DNA of 64,000 nucleotides from Acidovorax sp. NB1 (GCF_005405905.1 NZ_BJHU01000043.1:62001-126000); one strand, 5' to 3'. Shown: positions 18,373 through 27,618, counted from the first letter of the stretch. Notes: generated by a model not told the origin, from the letters alone. Translations and numbers: made by a program.

Positions 18373-18810
18373 ATGTTCAAGCACATTCTGGTTCCCGTCG
18401 ATGGCTCCAAGACCTCGATGCTGGCTGTTTCCAAAGCCGCAGCCCTTGCCAAGACCTTTGGCAGCGCCGTGACGGCGGTGTATGTGATCGACCCTTATCC
18501 CTTCACCGGCGTGGGCGCCGACTTTGCCTACGGCCAGGCGCAATACATCAACGCCGCCACGGCCGAAGCCAATGCCGCCCTGGACGCCACCAAAAAGGCC
18601 ATGGCCGAAGCGGGCGTGCAGGCCAACGCCCTGGTGGGCGAGGGCCATGCGGTGCACGACGGCATCCTGCGCGCACTCGAAACCTCGGGCGCCGACCTCA
18701 TCGTGATGGGCTCGCACGGCCGCCGTGGCCTCGAAAAGCTGGTGCTGGGCAGCGTTACCCAGCGCGTGCTGGGCGTGGTGCACATCCCCGTGCTGGTTGT
18801 GCGCGACTGA
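18373..18810 (+). CDS. Universal stress protein, UspA family
   Basis: 145 residues, a single Usp domain. The start (FKHILVPVDGS) and the ATP-binding signature G-2X-G-9X-G(S/T) (GSHGRRGLEKLVLGS near the C-terminus) are both intact, so an ATP-binding UspA subtype is likely. AAGGAG lies shortly before the ATG. The promoter must lie in or beyond the MITE-like element immediately upstream. An intrinsic terminator follows. Confidence 0.93.
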   Translation: MFKHILVPVDGSKTSMLAVSKAAALAKTFGSAVTAVYVIDPYPFTGVGADFAYGQAQYINAATAEANAALDATKKAMAEAGVQANALVGEGHAVHDGILRALETSGADLIVMGSHGRRGLEKLVLGSVTQRVLGVVHIPVLVVRD

Positions 18811-18840
18811 GCGTTGCACAGCAGCATCGCTCCATGACAA

Positions 18841-18866
18841 ACGGCTCCCGAGGGAGCCGTTTTTTG
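18841..18866 (+). terminator. Intrinsic terminator after the UspA gene
   Basis: ACGGCTCC (18841-18848) pairs with GGAGCCGT (18853-18860) around CGAG, followed by a run of six T. Confidence 0.9.
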
Positions 18867-18965
18867 CTGCGGTTCTTGGTGGCGCCAGGCATCGCCGCAG
18901 CCATGGAAACTGGCACGCCCCCAGGCCAGTGCACCCGTGGAGCTGGCTTCGCCAGGCCACCGGGT

Positions 18966-19008
18966 GCGTCCCCCTTCAGGGGGAAGGCGCCGCAGGCGAC
19001 TCAGGGGG
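18966..19008 (-). repeat. G/C-run palindromic element, copy A
   Basis: On the minus strand it starts directly after the stop of the Bug receptor as CCCCCTGAGTCGC, then GGCGCCTTCCCCCT, and a small hairpin AGGGGG/CCCCCT, ending AGGGGGACGC. The same blocks recur at 57554-57617 after another minus-strand gene. Confidence 0.7.
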
Positions 19009-19992
19009 TCACTCGATCTTCGCGCCAGAGGCTTCCACAATGCCCTTCCACTGCGTGTATTCCTTCTTCAGGAGAGCACCCAGCTGGGCCGATGTCATGG
19101 CTTCGGGCTCGGCGCCCTGGGCATGGATGGCGGCCTTCATGTCGGCCGTGGCCAGCAGCTTGTTGACCTCAGCGTTCAGCGCAGCAACCACCGGCGCAGG
19201 CGTGCCAGCGGGGGCAAACACGCCGTACCAGGTGCTCACGTCAAAGTCCTTGAAGCCGGATTCGGCCACGGTGGGCACGTCGGGCAGCGACGAGCTGCGT
19301 TTGGCCGATGTGACGGCCAGCGGGCGCAGCTTGCCCGCCTTGATCTGACCCATGGCCGAGGGCAGCGAGGACACGAGCAGGTCCACATTGCCTGCCAGCG
19401 CATCCATCAGCGCGGGGTTGGAGCCCTTGTAGGGGATATGGCTGAGCTTGGCGCCAGCGGCTTGCTCAAATAGATGCCCCGCCAGATGGATGGACGTGCC
19501 GTTGCCCGGCGAGCCATAGGTGATGGTGCCGGGGGCGGCCTTGGCGGCAGCCACTACGTCGGCGAGGGTCTTGTACTTGGAGTTGACGCTGGTGGCGATG
19601 ACCACAGGCGTCCAGGCCACATGGGCCACGGGCGTGAGGTCTTTGGTCGGGTCCCAGGGCAGGTTCTTGTAGAGCCAGGGGCCGATCACCAGGTTGTCCT
19701 TCTGGCCCATCACGATGTCGTAGCCGGTGGGCGCGGCCTTCACGGCTTCGCCGATGCCGATGGTGCCGCCCGCACCCGCCCTGTTGTCGGCCACCACAGT
19801 CCACTTGGCGCTTTCGGTGAGCTTGGTGGCCACCAGGCGCGAGAGGATGTCGGTGCCGCCGCCGGGCGGGAAGGGCACGATCAAGCGGATGGGTTTGGTG
19901 GGATAGGCCGCAGCCGGTGCAGGCGCCTGGGCGTAGGCCGTGGCACCCATGGCGAAGGCGAGGGCGGTGAAGGAAAGCAGGGTTCGAATCAT
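19009..19992 (-). CDS. Bug/TctC family periplasmic solute receptor
   Basis: 327 residues of the tripartite tricarboxylate transporter receptor family. These periplasmic proteins capture carboxylates for TctAB-type permeases or act as orphans. The start at 19992 gives a typical signal peptide ending AYAQA, with a GGAG upstream; the frame extends further but without signal character. Family features are the YPTKPIRLIVPFPPGGGTD strand and loop, the DNRAGAGGTIG turn, and SHIPYKGSNPALMD. No permease gene is nearby, which is the usual case for the expanded Bug families of Burkholderiales. It lies 180 bases downstream of bktB and may be co-transcribed with it. Confidence 0.92.
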   Translation of the reverse strand: MIRTLLSFTALAFAMGATAYAQAPAPAAAYPTKPIRLIVPFPPGGGTDILSRLVATKLTESAKWTVVADNRAGAGGTIGIGEAVKAAPTGYDIVMGQKDNLVIGPWLYKNLPWDPTKDLTPVAHVAWTPVVIATSVNSKYKTLADVVAAAKAAPGTITYGSPGNGTSIHLAGHLFEQAAGAKLSHIPYKGSNPALMDALAGNVDLLVSSLPSAMGQIKAGKLRPLAVTSAKRSSSLPDVPTVAESGFKDFDVSTWYGVFAPAGTPAPVVAALNAEVNKLLATADMKAAIHAQGAEPEAMTSAQLGALLKKEYTQWKGIVEASGAKIE

Positions 19993-20172
19993 GGTGGGCA
20001 ATGTCTCCGTCGGTTCAGGGGTGTGCGGGCTGCCGCTGGGGGAGGAAGGGGGCGCCCGGCTGATCTGGGTCAGCGGGCGCCAATGATCGCTGATCACTGG
20101 CAGCGCCCGCCTTGCCAATAGCGGGTGGCAGCATCGCCGCTGGCGATGGCAGCCACACCGCGACGCTGAGAA

Positions 20173-21357
20173 TCAAAGGCGCTCGAAGATCGCCGCAATG
20201 CCCTGGCCGCCGCCAATGCACATGGTCACCAGTGCATAGCGGCCCTGCACGCGCTGCAGCTCGTGAATGGCCTTCACGGTGATCAGCGCTCCGGTGGCGC
20301 CAATGGGGTGGCCCAGCGAGATGCCCGAGCCGTTGGGGTTGACCTTGGCCGGGTCCAGGCCCAGGTCCTTGGTGACGGCGCAGGCCTGTGCGGCAAAGGC
20401 CTCGTTGGCCTCGATCACATCCAGGTCGGCCACGGTGAGCCCGGCCTTCTTCAGCGCCAGCTGCGTGGCGGGCACGGGGCCAATGCCCATGTACTTGGGG
20501 TCCACACCCGCGTGGGCGTAGGCCACCAGGCGCGCCAGGGGCTTGGCACCGCGCGCCTTGGCGGCAGCGGCGTCCATCAGCACCACGGCGGCGGCGGCGT
20601 CGTTGATGCCCGAGGCGTTGCCCGCCGTCACCGTGCCGTTTTCCTTCACGAACACGGGCTTGAGCTTGGCCATGTCGTCCATCGTGGCGCCGGGGCGGAA
20701 GTGCTCGTCGGTGGCGTATTGCACATCGCCCTTCTTGCTCTTCAAGGTGACGGGAACGATCTGTTCCTTGAAGTAGCCCGCCTGGGTGGCGCGTTCGGCG
20801 CGGTTGTGGCTTTCCACGGCCAGTTTGTCCTGGTCTTCGCGGCTGATGCCCCACTTGGCGGCGATGTTCTCGGCCGTCACGCCCATGTGGATGGTGTGGA
20901 AGGGGTCGTGCAGCGCGCCGATCATCATGTCCACCATCTTGGTGTCGCCCATGCGGGCGCCCCAGCGCATGTTCAGGCTGGCAAAGGGTGCACGGCTCAT
21001 CACCTCGGCGCCGCCGCCAATGGTTACGTCGGCATCGCCCAACTGGATGGCCTGCGCGGCCGACACGATGGCCTGCAGGCCCGAGCCACACAGGCGGTTC
21101 ACGTTGAACGCGGGCGTGCCTTCGGCGCAGCCGCCGTTGATGGCTGCGACGCGCGAGAGGTACATGTCCTTGGGCTCGGTGTTCACCACATGGCCAAACA
21201 CCACATGGCCCACGTCCTTGCCTTCCACGCTGGCGCGCGCCAGCGATTCCTTGACGACCAGCGCACCCAGGTCGGTGGGGGCGATGTCTTTGAGGCTGCC
21301 GCCAAAGGTGCCAATGGCGGTGCGCACAGCGCTGACGACGACGACTTCACGGGTCAT
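20173..21357 (-). CDS. bktB: Beta-ketothiolase / acetyl-CoA acetyltransferase
   Basis: 394-residue thiolase, very close along its length to Cupriavidus BktB as I recall that sequence (MTREVVVVSAVRTAIGTFGG start, NPNGSGISLGHPIGATGA, CIGGGQGIAAIFER end). It condenses or cleaves acyl-CoAs; BktB accepts C4-C10 3-ketoacyl-CoA and supplies polyhydroxyalkanoate copolymers. The nucleophile is Cys90 in NRLCGSGLQ. The catalytic His of GHPIGATGA and the second Cys of CIGGG are also present. An AAGGA site precedes the ATG. Biosynthetic and degradative use cannot be separated from sequence. Confidence 0.93.
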   Translation of the reverse strand: MTREVVVVSAVRTAIGTFGGSLKDIAPTDLGALVVKESLARASVEGKDVGHVVFGHVVNTEPKDMYLSRVAAINGGCAEGTPAFNVNRLCGSGLQAIVSAAQAIQLGDADVTIGGGAEVMSRAPFASLNMRWGARMGDTKMVDMMIGALHDPFHTIHMGVTAENIAAKWGISREDQDKLAVESHNRAERATQAGYFKEQIVPVTLKSKKGDVQYATDEHFRPGATMDDMAKLKPVFVKENGTVTAGNASGINDAAAAVVLMDAAAAKARGAKPLARLVAYAHAGVDPKYMGIGPVPATQLALKKAGLTVADLDVIEANEAFAAQACAVTKDLGLDPAKVNPNGSGISLGHPIGATGALITVKAIHELQRVQGRYALVTMCIGGGQGIAAIFERL

Positions 21358-21386
21358 GGGGAGGTCCTTGTAGAAAAAATATGAAT

Positions 21387-21440
21387 AAAAATAGCCGCTT
21401 CCGCGCGGCCATCATGCGTTAGTAGCTATGAAAACAGGAG
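21387..21440 (+). repeat. Dispersed repeat copy 5
   Basis: AAAAATAGCCGCTTCCGCGC, then GTAGCTATGAAAACAGGAG. Full-length match to the family, in the gap between the SDR gene and bktB. Confidence 0.75.
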
Positions 21441-21449
21441 TAATTGGGC

Positions 21450-22223
21450 TCACGCCTCGCGCACGTCGGCCACCGGGTTGGTGCCGAAATCTGCGCGCTC
21501 CAGCCAGGCGAGCACGCGGGTGGCGGCGTCGGCAGGCGATGTGAGCTGGCCACCCGTCTTGAGGTTGGCGAAATTCTGGCGGTCCGGGAAGGCGGCCGGG
21601 TCGGCGGCGCGCAGCTGGACCTGCATGTCGGTGTCGATCACACCGGGCGCCAGCGAGCATACCTTGGCGCCATGGGGCTTGATGGCCTCGTCCAGCGCCA
21701 CGCAGCGCGTGAAATGGTCCATGCCGGCCTTGGCGGCGCAGTAGGCGGCCTGCGAGGCCATGGCCCGGCGGCCCAGGCCCGACGAGATGTTGAGCACCTT
21801 GCGCGGCACTGTCCAGGCGTCCGTCGCGCCCAGGAAGGCGGCGGTGAGCTGCATGGGCGCCTCCAGCCCCACACGCAGCGCGTGGGCCAGGTCGGCCAGA
21901 TCATGCGGGTTGGCGCTGGCCGACAGCGGCGCGATGCGCGGGATCACGCCCGCGTTGTTGATGAGCGTGGCGCTGGCAAACGCCTGCGGGCCTTGGGCCT
22001 GCAGCCAGGCCTGCAATTGGTGGGCGGCCTGCGCGCCCTGCGACAGGTCTTGCTGCCACTGCTCCAGCGTGGCGCCTGCGGCCTTGGCCTCGGCGGCCAG
22101 ATCGGGGTTGGTGCTGCGGGCGATGCAGATCAGGGTGTTGCCGCTTTGGAGCAGCTGCTGGGCCATGGCCAGGCCCATGCCGCGCGAGGCGCCGGTGAGG
22201 ATGATGAGGTGGTTGTGAGGCAT
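21450..22223 (-). CDS. SDR family NAD(P)-dependent oxidoreductase
   Basis: 257 residues, classical short-chain dehydrogenase. The nucleotide-binding motif TGASRGMG is at about 10-17, NNAG near residue 90, and the catalytic Tyr-Lys in AAYCAAKAGMDHF near 155. The AR after the second strand (CIARSTN) favours NADP(H). The substrate is unknown. It lies upstream of bktB on the same strand, with a repeat copy between them. Confidence 0.9.
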   Translation of the reverse strand: MPHNHLIILTGASRGMGLAMAQQLLQSGNTLICIARSTNPDLAAEAKAAGATLEQWQQDLSQGAQAAHQLQAWLQAQGPQAFASATLINNAGVIPRIAPLSASANPHDLADLAHALRVGLEAPMQLTAAFLGATDAWTVPRKVLNISSGLGRRAMASQAAYCAAKAGMDHFTRCVALDEAIKPHGAKVCSLAPGVIDTDMQVQLRAADPAAFPDRQNFANLKTGGQLTSPADAATRVLAWLERADFGTNPVADVREA

Positions 22224-22263
22224 CCCGCCATGTTACTGCGCAGTACGCACTATCAACAGGCTC

Positions 22264-22779
22264 TCACTGACCTTCGGGCGACTCCAGCACAGCGAGCAGC
22301 TGGGCCAGCTTGCGGTCCAGGGCCGCGAGGTCGGCTGCGCGCAGCGGCGCCAGCAGGGCGTGTTCGTTGGCCACATGGGCATCTACCGCGCGGTCGATCA
22401 GCGCCAGGCCCGCCGGGGTGAGCTGGACCAGCAGGCTGCGGGCGTCCGCAGGGTTGGGCAGGCGTGTGATCCAGCCGCTGGCTTCGAGCCTGTTCATGCG
22501 GTGCGTCATGGTGCCCGAGGTGACCATGAGCGTGGAGAACAGCGTGGTGGGCGCCAGGCAATAAGGCGCGCCCGAGCGGCGCAGCGTGGCGAGCATGTCG
22601 AACTCCCAGAACGACAGGCCGAGGGGCGCGAAGGCGGCTTCGAGCCGCCGGTCCACCAGTGCGGCGCAGCGTTTGAGGCGGCCAATGGGGCCCATGGGGG
22701 ACACGTCCAGGTCGGGGCGTTCGGTGTGCCATTGGGCCAGGATGGCATCCACGGCGTCGGCGGGGCGAAGGTCAGGCAT
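22264..22779 (-). CDS. MarR family transcriptional regulator
   Basis: 171 residues with the winged-helix core of MarR proteins (LSFWEFDMLATLRRSG, TSGTMTHRMNRLEASGWITR, DARSLLVQLTPAG). It is divergent from an EamA transporter. The 68 bases between the two starts carry two palindromic sites of the ATCTTGA/TC(A/G)AGAT type usual for MarR repressors. It therefore probably controls the exporter and itself in response to a small phenolic or drug-like ligand; the ligand is not predictable. Confidence 0.92.
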   Translation of the reverse strand: MPDLRPADAVDAILAQWHTERPDLDVSPMGPIGRLKRCAALVDRRLEAAFAPLGLSFWEFDMLATLRRSGAPYCLAPTTLFSTLMVTSGTMTHRMNRLEASGWITRLPNPADARSLLVQLTPAGLALIDRAVDAHVANEHALLAPLRAADLAALDRKLAQLLAVLESPEGQ

Positions 22780-22790
22780 AGGCGTTATTT

Positions 22791-22806
22791 ATCTTGATGT
22801 CGAGAT
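22791..22806. promoter_or_regulatory. Putative MarR operator 1
   Basis: ATCTTGATGTCGAGAT is a 16-bp palindrome with one mismatched pair, placed 12 bases upstream of the MarR start. Confidence 0.65.
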
Positions 22807-22821
22807 TTTATGCTACGGTGA

Positions 22822-22843
22822 TTTATCTTGAATTAAAGATAAA
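22822..22843. promoter_or_regulatory. Putative MarR operator 2
   Basis: TTTATCTT (22822-22829) pairs with AAAGATAAA (22835-22843), just before the EamA start. ATTTATCTTGA is a direct repeat shared with site 1, 34 bases apart. Confidence 0.65.
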
Positions 22844-22847
22844 AATC

Positions 22848-23738
22848 ATGGCTTTCACCTCGACCTCTTCACCGTCCTCCCGCTGGCTTGACGTGTGCAT
22901 CACCGCGCTGGCGCCTGCCATCTGGGGCTCCACCTACATCGTCACCACCGAGCTGCTGCCACCCGGGCGGCCATTCACCGCCGCGCTGCTGCGGGCGCTG
23001 CCCGCCGGGCTGCTGCTGGTGCTGTGGGCACGGCGCTGGCCGGTGCCCGGCGGCTGGGGACGCATGGCGCTGCTGGCTGCGCTCAACATTGGTGTTTTCC
23101 AGGCGCTGCTGTTTGTGGCGGCCTACCGCTTGCCGGGCGGGCTGGCTGCCGTGGTCGGGGCCATTGGCCCGCTGGTGGTGATGGGTCTGGGCTGGGCGGT
23201 GGACCAGCGCCGCCCCCCGGTGGTAGCGCTAGGGGCGGGTGTGCTGGCGGTGGCGGGTATGGCGCTGTTGCTGCTGGCACCCGGCACCGTCTGGGACGCT
23301 TGGGGCGTGGCGGCGGCGCTGGCAGGCACGGTGTGCATGGCCATGGGCACCTTTCTTTCGCGCCGCTGGCAGTCTGGCCTGCCGGTGCTGGCCTTTACCG
23401 GCTGGCAGCTGCTGCTGGGCGGGCTCATGCTGGCCCCGGTGGCCTGGTGGGCCGACCCGCCTTTGCCTGCACTGACGGCCACACAGGCCGCTGGGTATGT
23501 GTACCTCTGCCTGGCGGGTGCGCTGGTGGCCTACGTGCTGTGGTTCCGGGGCATCGAGCGCCTGCCTACGGTGGCGGTGGCATCGCTGGGGCTGTTGAGC
23601 CCGCTCACCGCCGTGGTGCTGGGCTGGGCGCTGCTGGGTCAGTCCATGCGTGGCGTGTCGCTGCTGGGCATGGCCACGGTGCTGGGCTGCGTGCTGGCGG
23701 TGCAGTGGGCCATGGCGCAGCGTAGCGCGGGGCGGTGA
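22848..23738 (+). CDS. EamA/DMT superfamily transporter
   Basis: 296-residue integral membrane protein with about ten predicted spans arranged as two EamA repeats (APAIWGSTYIVTTELLPPGRP in the first; VAYVLWFRGIERLPTVAVAS in the second). It resembles drug/metabolite exporters. The start at 22848 removes 18 residues of the longer frame that overlap the MarR operator. The likely role is efflux of a metabolite or drug, repressed by the divergent MarR protein. The substrate is unknown. Confidence 0.88.
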   Translation: MAFTSTSSPSSRWLDVCITALAPAIWGSTYIVTTELLPPGRPFTAALLRALPAGLLLVLWARRWPVPGGWGRMALLAALNIGVFQALLFVAAYRLPGGLAAVVGAIGPLVVMGLGWAVDQRRPPVVALGAGVLAVAGMALLLLAPGTVWDAWGVAAALAGTVCMAMGTFLSRRWQSGLPVLAFTGWQLLLGGLMLAPVAWWADPPLPALTATQAAGYVYLCLAGALVAYVLWFRGIERLPTVAVASLGLLSPLTAVVLGWALLGQSMRGVSLLGMATVLGCVLAVQWAMAQRSAGR

Positions 23739-23830
23739 GCCCCCCTGGCGTCTGCCCACGCCCGGTCGTCGGGTTTCGTTCTTTGTTTTTCCTCCTTTTT
23801 TCTTTTTTGATCTGAAAGGTCTGCTCTTCC

Positions 23831-24448
23831 ATGTCTGCCCATACCGTGGCTTCGGCCATTGAAAACCGCGTCTCCACCCACCTTTTCGATGCAAACCATG
23901 CGCTGGACGAAGCCCAGATTGCCGAGCTGGTGCGCCTGGCCACGCTGGCGCCCACGGCCTACCACCTGCAGAACTGGCGCTTCATCGCGGTGCGCACGCC
24001 AGCGGCCAAGGCACAACTGCACGCCTTGGCCTGGCGCCAGCAGAAGGTGCTGGATGCGGCTGTCACCTACATCGTGTGCGGCACGCTGGGCGCCCACACA
24101 CAGCTGGCCGACAGGCTGACGCCCGTGGTGCGTGCGGGTGTTTTTGCACAAACGGTGGGGGATGCCTGGGTGGCCCAGGCCACCGCAGCCCATGCACCCG
24201 ATGCCCAGCTGCAGCGCGATGAGGCGGTGCGCTCGGCCTCGCTGGCCGCCATGACGCTGATGCTGGCGGCTGAGGGCATGGGCCTGGCCAGCGCGCCCAT
24301 GGGCGGTTTTGATGCGGCGGGGGTGGCCAGCGCTTTTGGGCTGCAGGCCGATGAATTGCCCGTGATGCTGGTGGCGGTGGGGCGCGCCGCTGCGGTGGCG
24401 CCGCCCAAACCGCGCAGGCCGGTGGCCGAGGTGCTGGCGCTGGCCTGA
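23831..24448 (+). CDS. Nitroreductase family FMN enzyme
   Basis: 205 residues of the nitroreductase fold: NRVSTHLFD at the N-terminus, LATLAPTAYHLQNWRFI for FMN and substrate contacts, and AAEGMGLASAPMGGFD in the C-terminal half. Such enzymes reduce nitro groups, quinones or flavins with NAD(P)H. It follows the EamA gene after 92 bases and may share its transcript. The gap is very pyrimidine-rich (about 23767-23806). Confidence 0.85.
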   Translation: MSAHTVASAIENRVSTHLFDANHALDEAQIAELVRLATLAPTAYHLQNWRFIAVRTPAAKAQLHALAWRQQKVLDAAVTYIVCGTLGAHTQLADRLTPVVRAGVFAQTVGDAWVAQATAAHAPDAQLQRDEAVRSASLAAMTLMLAAEGMGLASAPMGGFDAAGVASAFGLQADELPVMLVAVGRAAAVAPPKPRRPVAEVLALA

Positions 24449-24488
24449 GCGCTGAGCTGGCAGCAGACTTGTGCGGCCGAGTGTGGCG

Positions 24489-25151
24489 TCAGAAATCCGG
24501 TGCGGATTCGAAGCGACACGGCGCCCCGTGCCGAGGGTGCGCAAACTCCAGCACACAGGCGTGCAGCAGCAGCCGAGGCGCTTTTTGCTGGGCGGCTTCG
24601 TCGGCATACAGCGTGTCGCCCAGGATGGGGTGGCCCAGGGCGGCCAGGTGCACGCGCAGCTGGTGGGTGCGGCCGGTGATGGGCTCCAGCTCGACGCGCG
24701 ATGTGTGTGCCACGCCATCTTGGGCCAGCAGGCGCCAGCGGGTCTGGCTGGGTTTGCCCAGGGTTTGGTCGATGACACGCAGCGGGCGGCGCTCCCAGTC
24801 GGCGGCGATGGGCAGGTCGATCTCCTGCCAAGTTTGCTCTACCGGGCCCAGCAGCCCCTGCACCACCGCCTGGTAGCGCTTGTGTACCTGGCGCTCGGCA
24901 AAGGCGTGGCTCAGGCGGCGCTGCATGTCGATGTGGCGCGCCATGAGCACCAGGCCCGAAGTGGCCTGGTCCAGCCGGTGCACGATGAGCGCGCCGGGCC
25001 AGCGCTGCTGTGAGCGGGCGCTCAGGCAGTCCTGCTTGTCGGGGCCCCGGCCGGGCACACACAGCATGCCGGGAGGTTTGCACAGCACCAGCAGGTCGTC
25101 GTCCTCATACAGCGCCTGTACGCCATCTGCCACGGGTTCAGGCAGGGTCAT
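24489..25151 (-). CDS. RluA family pseudouridine synthase
   Basis: 220 residues. It isomerises uridine in rRNA or tRNA. The catalytic motif is HRLDQATSGL near residue 58, with the aspartate as nucleophile. ITGRTHQLRVHLAALGHPI is the second conserved block. No S4 domain precedes the catalytic domain and the length is short, so it is RluA-like and not RluC/RluD-like. Its start overlaps the end of the histidine kinase gene by 14 bases, which suggests coupled translation. Confidence 0.92.
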   Translation of the reverse strand: MTLPEPVADGVQALYEDDDLLVLCKPPGMLCVPGRGPDKQDCLSARSQQRWPGALIVHRLDQATSGLVLMARHIDMQRRLSHAFAERQVHKRYQAVVQGLLGPVEQTWQEIDLPIAADWERRPLRVIDQTLGKPSQTRWRLLAQDGVAHTSRVELEPITGRTHQLRVHLAALGHPILGDTLYADEAAQQKAPRLLLHACVLEFAHPRHGAPCRFESAPDF

Positions 25152-27369
25152 GGCCCACGATCAGCCGTTGCACGGTGGCGCAGAGTTCTTCCACGTCGTT
25201 GGGTTTGTGGATCAGGGCCTGGGCGCCTTCGGCCAGCGCAGCCTGCTCGATTTCGGCCGTGACATACCCCGAGGCCAGGGCCACGGGCAGATCGGGGCGA
25301 ATGAGGCGGGCCTCGCGCACCAGGTCCACGCCGCAAAAGCCGGGCATGTTGTAGTCGGTGACCAGCAGGTCGTAGCGCTGGGGCGCCGCGCGCAATGCTG
25401 CCGTGGCCTCGTGGGGGTCGGTGAAGCCGCTCACCTCGTAGCCCCGGCGGCGCAGCAGGCGCTGCACCAGAAAGACCAGCGCCTGGTCGTCGTCTACGTA
25501 CATCACATGGTGCTTCTTGGCGGGTGTGGAGCTGGACGGTGCCGCAGGTGCGGGCGCTGCGGCCTCCGTGGCTAGGGGCTGTGTCTGCGGCGCCGAGTTG
25601 GCTGGCGCAGCGGTTGTGGCACTGGTCGCCACCGGAAAGTAAAGCGTGAACCGACTGCCCTGGCCGGGCGTGCTCTGCACGTCCACACCGCCTTCGTGCG
25701 TGCGCATCACGCCATGCACCACGGCCAGGCCCAGGCCTGTGCCCTGGCCCACGGGCTTGGTGGTGAAGAAGGGCTCAAAGATGCGCTCCAGGGTGGCGGC
25801 ATCCATGCCGGGGCCGGTGTCACGCACCGTCAGCGCGACGTAGTCGATGGGGGCCAGCCCCAGGCGTTCGGAGAGGCGCTGGTCGGGCTGCACGGTGGCA
25901 GCCTCCACATGAATGCTGCCGCGCTCTGCGCCCTGGCCCTGGATGGCATGGACGGCGTTGGTGCACAGGTTGAGCAGGGCCTGTTCGACCTGCGTGGCAT
26001 CGGCCAGCACGGGCGGCAGGCCCGCCTGCAGCTGCATGTGCAGTTCGATGGCGGGAGGCAGGGTCACGCGCAGCAGGCGTTCGGTGTCGTGCACCACCTC
26101 GGCCAGCGAGACCGCCGAGCGCTGCGGGGGCTCGTTGCGGCTGAAGGTGAGGATCTGGCGAACCAGGTCGCGTGCGCGGCGCCCGGCCTTGTCGATCTCC
26201 AACAGGCTCTCCAGCACGGGCGAACCGGGCGCGTGGGTGGCGCAGTCGGCCTTGGCCAGCTCCACGTTGCCCAGGATGGCGCCCAGGATGTTGTTGAAGT
26301 CGTGGGCAATGCCTCCGGCCATGGTGCCCACCGCCTGCATCTTGTGCGATTCGCGCAGCTGGGCTTCCAGCTCATTGCGGTGCGCCTCGGCCTTCTTGCG
26401 GCCGGTGAGGTCGCGCGCGAACACGGTGGTGGTTTCGCCGCCGCCCACGCTTTCTGCATGGCGCTCGAACGACACGCTCACCTCCACCGCCAGCTCCTTG
26501 CCGCTGGCGGTCAGCGCGGTCATCTCGCCCAGCAGGGCCTGCGTGGTGAGCTGTGCAAACGCGAGGGCCTGCGCCGCGTCAGGCAGGAAGCGGTCGAGCG
26601 TGCTGCCCAGCGCATCGCTGGCGCTGCACTGGAACAGCGCGGCGGCGGTGGGGTTGAACACGGTGATGCGCTGGTGCTGGTCCACGCAGATGATGGCGTC
26701 CAGCGCGGAGTTGATGACGGCCTCCAGCCGCTTTTCGCTGGCGCGGATCTGCTCGTTGCGCTGCTGCAGGGTCTCGGCGCTGTGCTGCAAGGCCTGGCGC
26801 TCGGCCAGCAGCGGGCCCTGGTCGATCACGGCGCACAAAAACTGTGACAACGGCGGGCCGCTGGTTTGCGGTGCTTCGATGTGGGCGATGTGCAGGTCGC
26901 CGGTGATGCGCGTGGTGTCGCTGATGAGGAAGACCACCTCCTTCACCTCGCTGTGCCCCAGGTCTTGCGCCTGGGCAAAGGCATCGCGCACGCGCGCGGC
27001 GTCTTGCGGGCACACAAAAGGCATCAGCGCGGTCAGTGGCCGGTCGCGCTCGGTGGGCTGGAACGAGCGGTGTGCCATGGAGTTGGCCTGCACCACCATG
27101 TCGTGGTCGTCCACCACCATGAGGGCCAGCGGCACGCTGGCAAACAGGGTCTCGAAGCGTTCGTAGGCGCTCTCGGCCACGGTCTGGCTGTAGCGCAGCA
27201 CCTTGTTCTGGTTTTCTAGCTCGGCCTGGTAGGCGCGCAACTCAGCCACCAGGCCCTCGGCCGGAGCGCCGGGCGTGCGGGGTGGGCTGGCAGGCTGGCG
27301 GGGCATGTGTTCTGCAGTTGCGGGCTGGCGGCCTGCAGGGTCCAGAAAAGACAGGTCGGGTTCACTCAT
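25138..27369 (-). CDS. Hybrid sensor histidine kinase with PAS domains and receiver
   Basis: 743 residues with no membrane span, so a cytoplasmic sensor. It has an N-terminal coiled segment, PAS-like domains at about 70-200 and 215-335, a dimerisation domain with phospho-His in GGIAHDFNNILGAILG near 355, and an ATPase domain (NLCTNAVHAI, DTGPGMD, GTGLGLAVVHGVM). An Ala/Pro-rich linker leads to a receiver with phospho-Asp in LLVTDYNMPG near 671. The architecture is that of NtrB-like hybrid kinases with a terminal receiver. No separate DNA-binding regulator lies beside it. The signal is unknown. Confidence 0.93.
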   Translation of the reverse strand: MSEPDLSFLDPAGRQPATAEHMPRQPASPPRTPGAPAEGLVAELRAYQAELENQNKVLRYSQTVAESAYERFETLFASVPLALMVVDDHDMVVQANSMAHRSFQPTERDRPLTALMPFVCPQDAARVRDAFAQAQDLGHSEVKEVVFLISDTTRITGDLHIAHIEAPQTSGPPLSQFLCAVIDQGPLLAERQALQHSAETLQQRNEQIRASEKRLEAVINSALDAIICVDQHQRITVFNPTAAALFQCSASDALGSTLDRFLPDAAQALAFAQLTTQALLGEMTALTASGKELAVEVSVSFERHAESVGGGETTTVFARDLTGRKKAEAHRNELEAQLRESHKMQAVGTMAGGIAHDFNNILGAILGNVELAKADCATHAPGSPVLESLLEIDKAGRRARDLVRQILTFSRNEPPQRSAVSLAEVVHDTERLLRVTLPPAIELHMQLQAGLPPVLADATQVEQALLNLCTNAVHAIQGQGAERGSIHVEAATVQPDQRLSERLGLAPIDYVALTVRDTGPGMDAATLERIFEPFFTTKPVGQGTGLGLAVVHGVMRTHEGGVDVQSTPGQGSRFTLYFPVATSATTAAPANSAPQTQPLATEAAAPAPAAPSSSTPAKKHHVMYVDDDQALVFLVQRLLRRRGYEVSGFTDPHEATAALRAAPQRYDLLVTDYNMPGFCGVDLVREARLIRPDLPVALASGYVTAEIEQAALAEGAQALIHKPNDVEELCATVQRLIVGHDPA

Positions 27370-27498
27370 GGAGGGGCGCGGTCAGCCGGGTGCGTGCCCG
27401 GGCGCTCGCCTAGGCTTTCTCAAGTGTACGCCTGCCCATCTGGCACCAGGCAATGGCGGCTGCACCATCAAACTGCGATTTCAACGCGCGTTTGGGTC

Positions 27499-27523
27499 GA
27501 TTGTTGATGAATCGCGAACAATC
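27499..27523. promoter_or_regulatory. Inverted repeat upstream of the NfsB-like gene
   Basis: GATTGTT (27499-27505) and AACAATC (27517-27523) are perfect reverse complements, 11 bases apart, about 95 bases before the start. A regulator site is plausible, but the regulator is unknown. Confidence 0.4.
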
Positions 27524-27618
27524 CGTTTCTTTGGCAGGGCTTACCGAACCGTTGTGGGGTGCCTACAGTTCAACCATCGATACATCCCTCGATCCACACA
27601 TTCTTTCAGGACCCTGCC

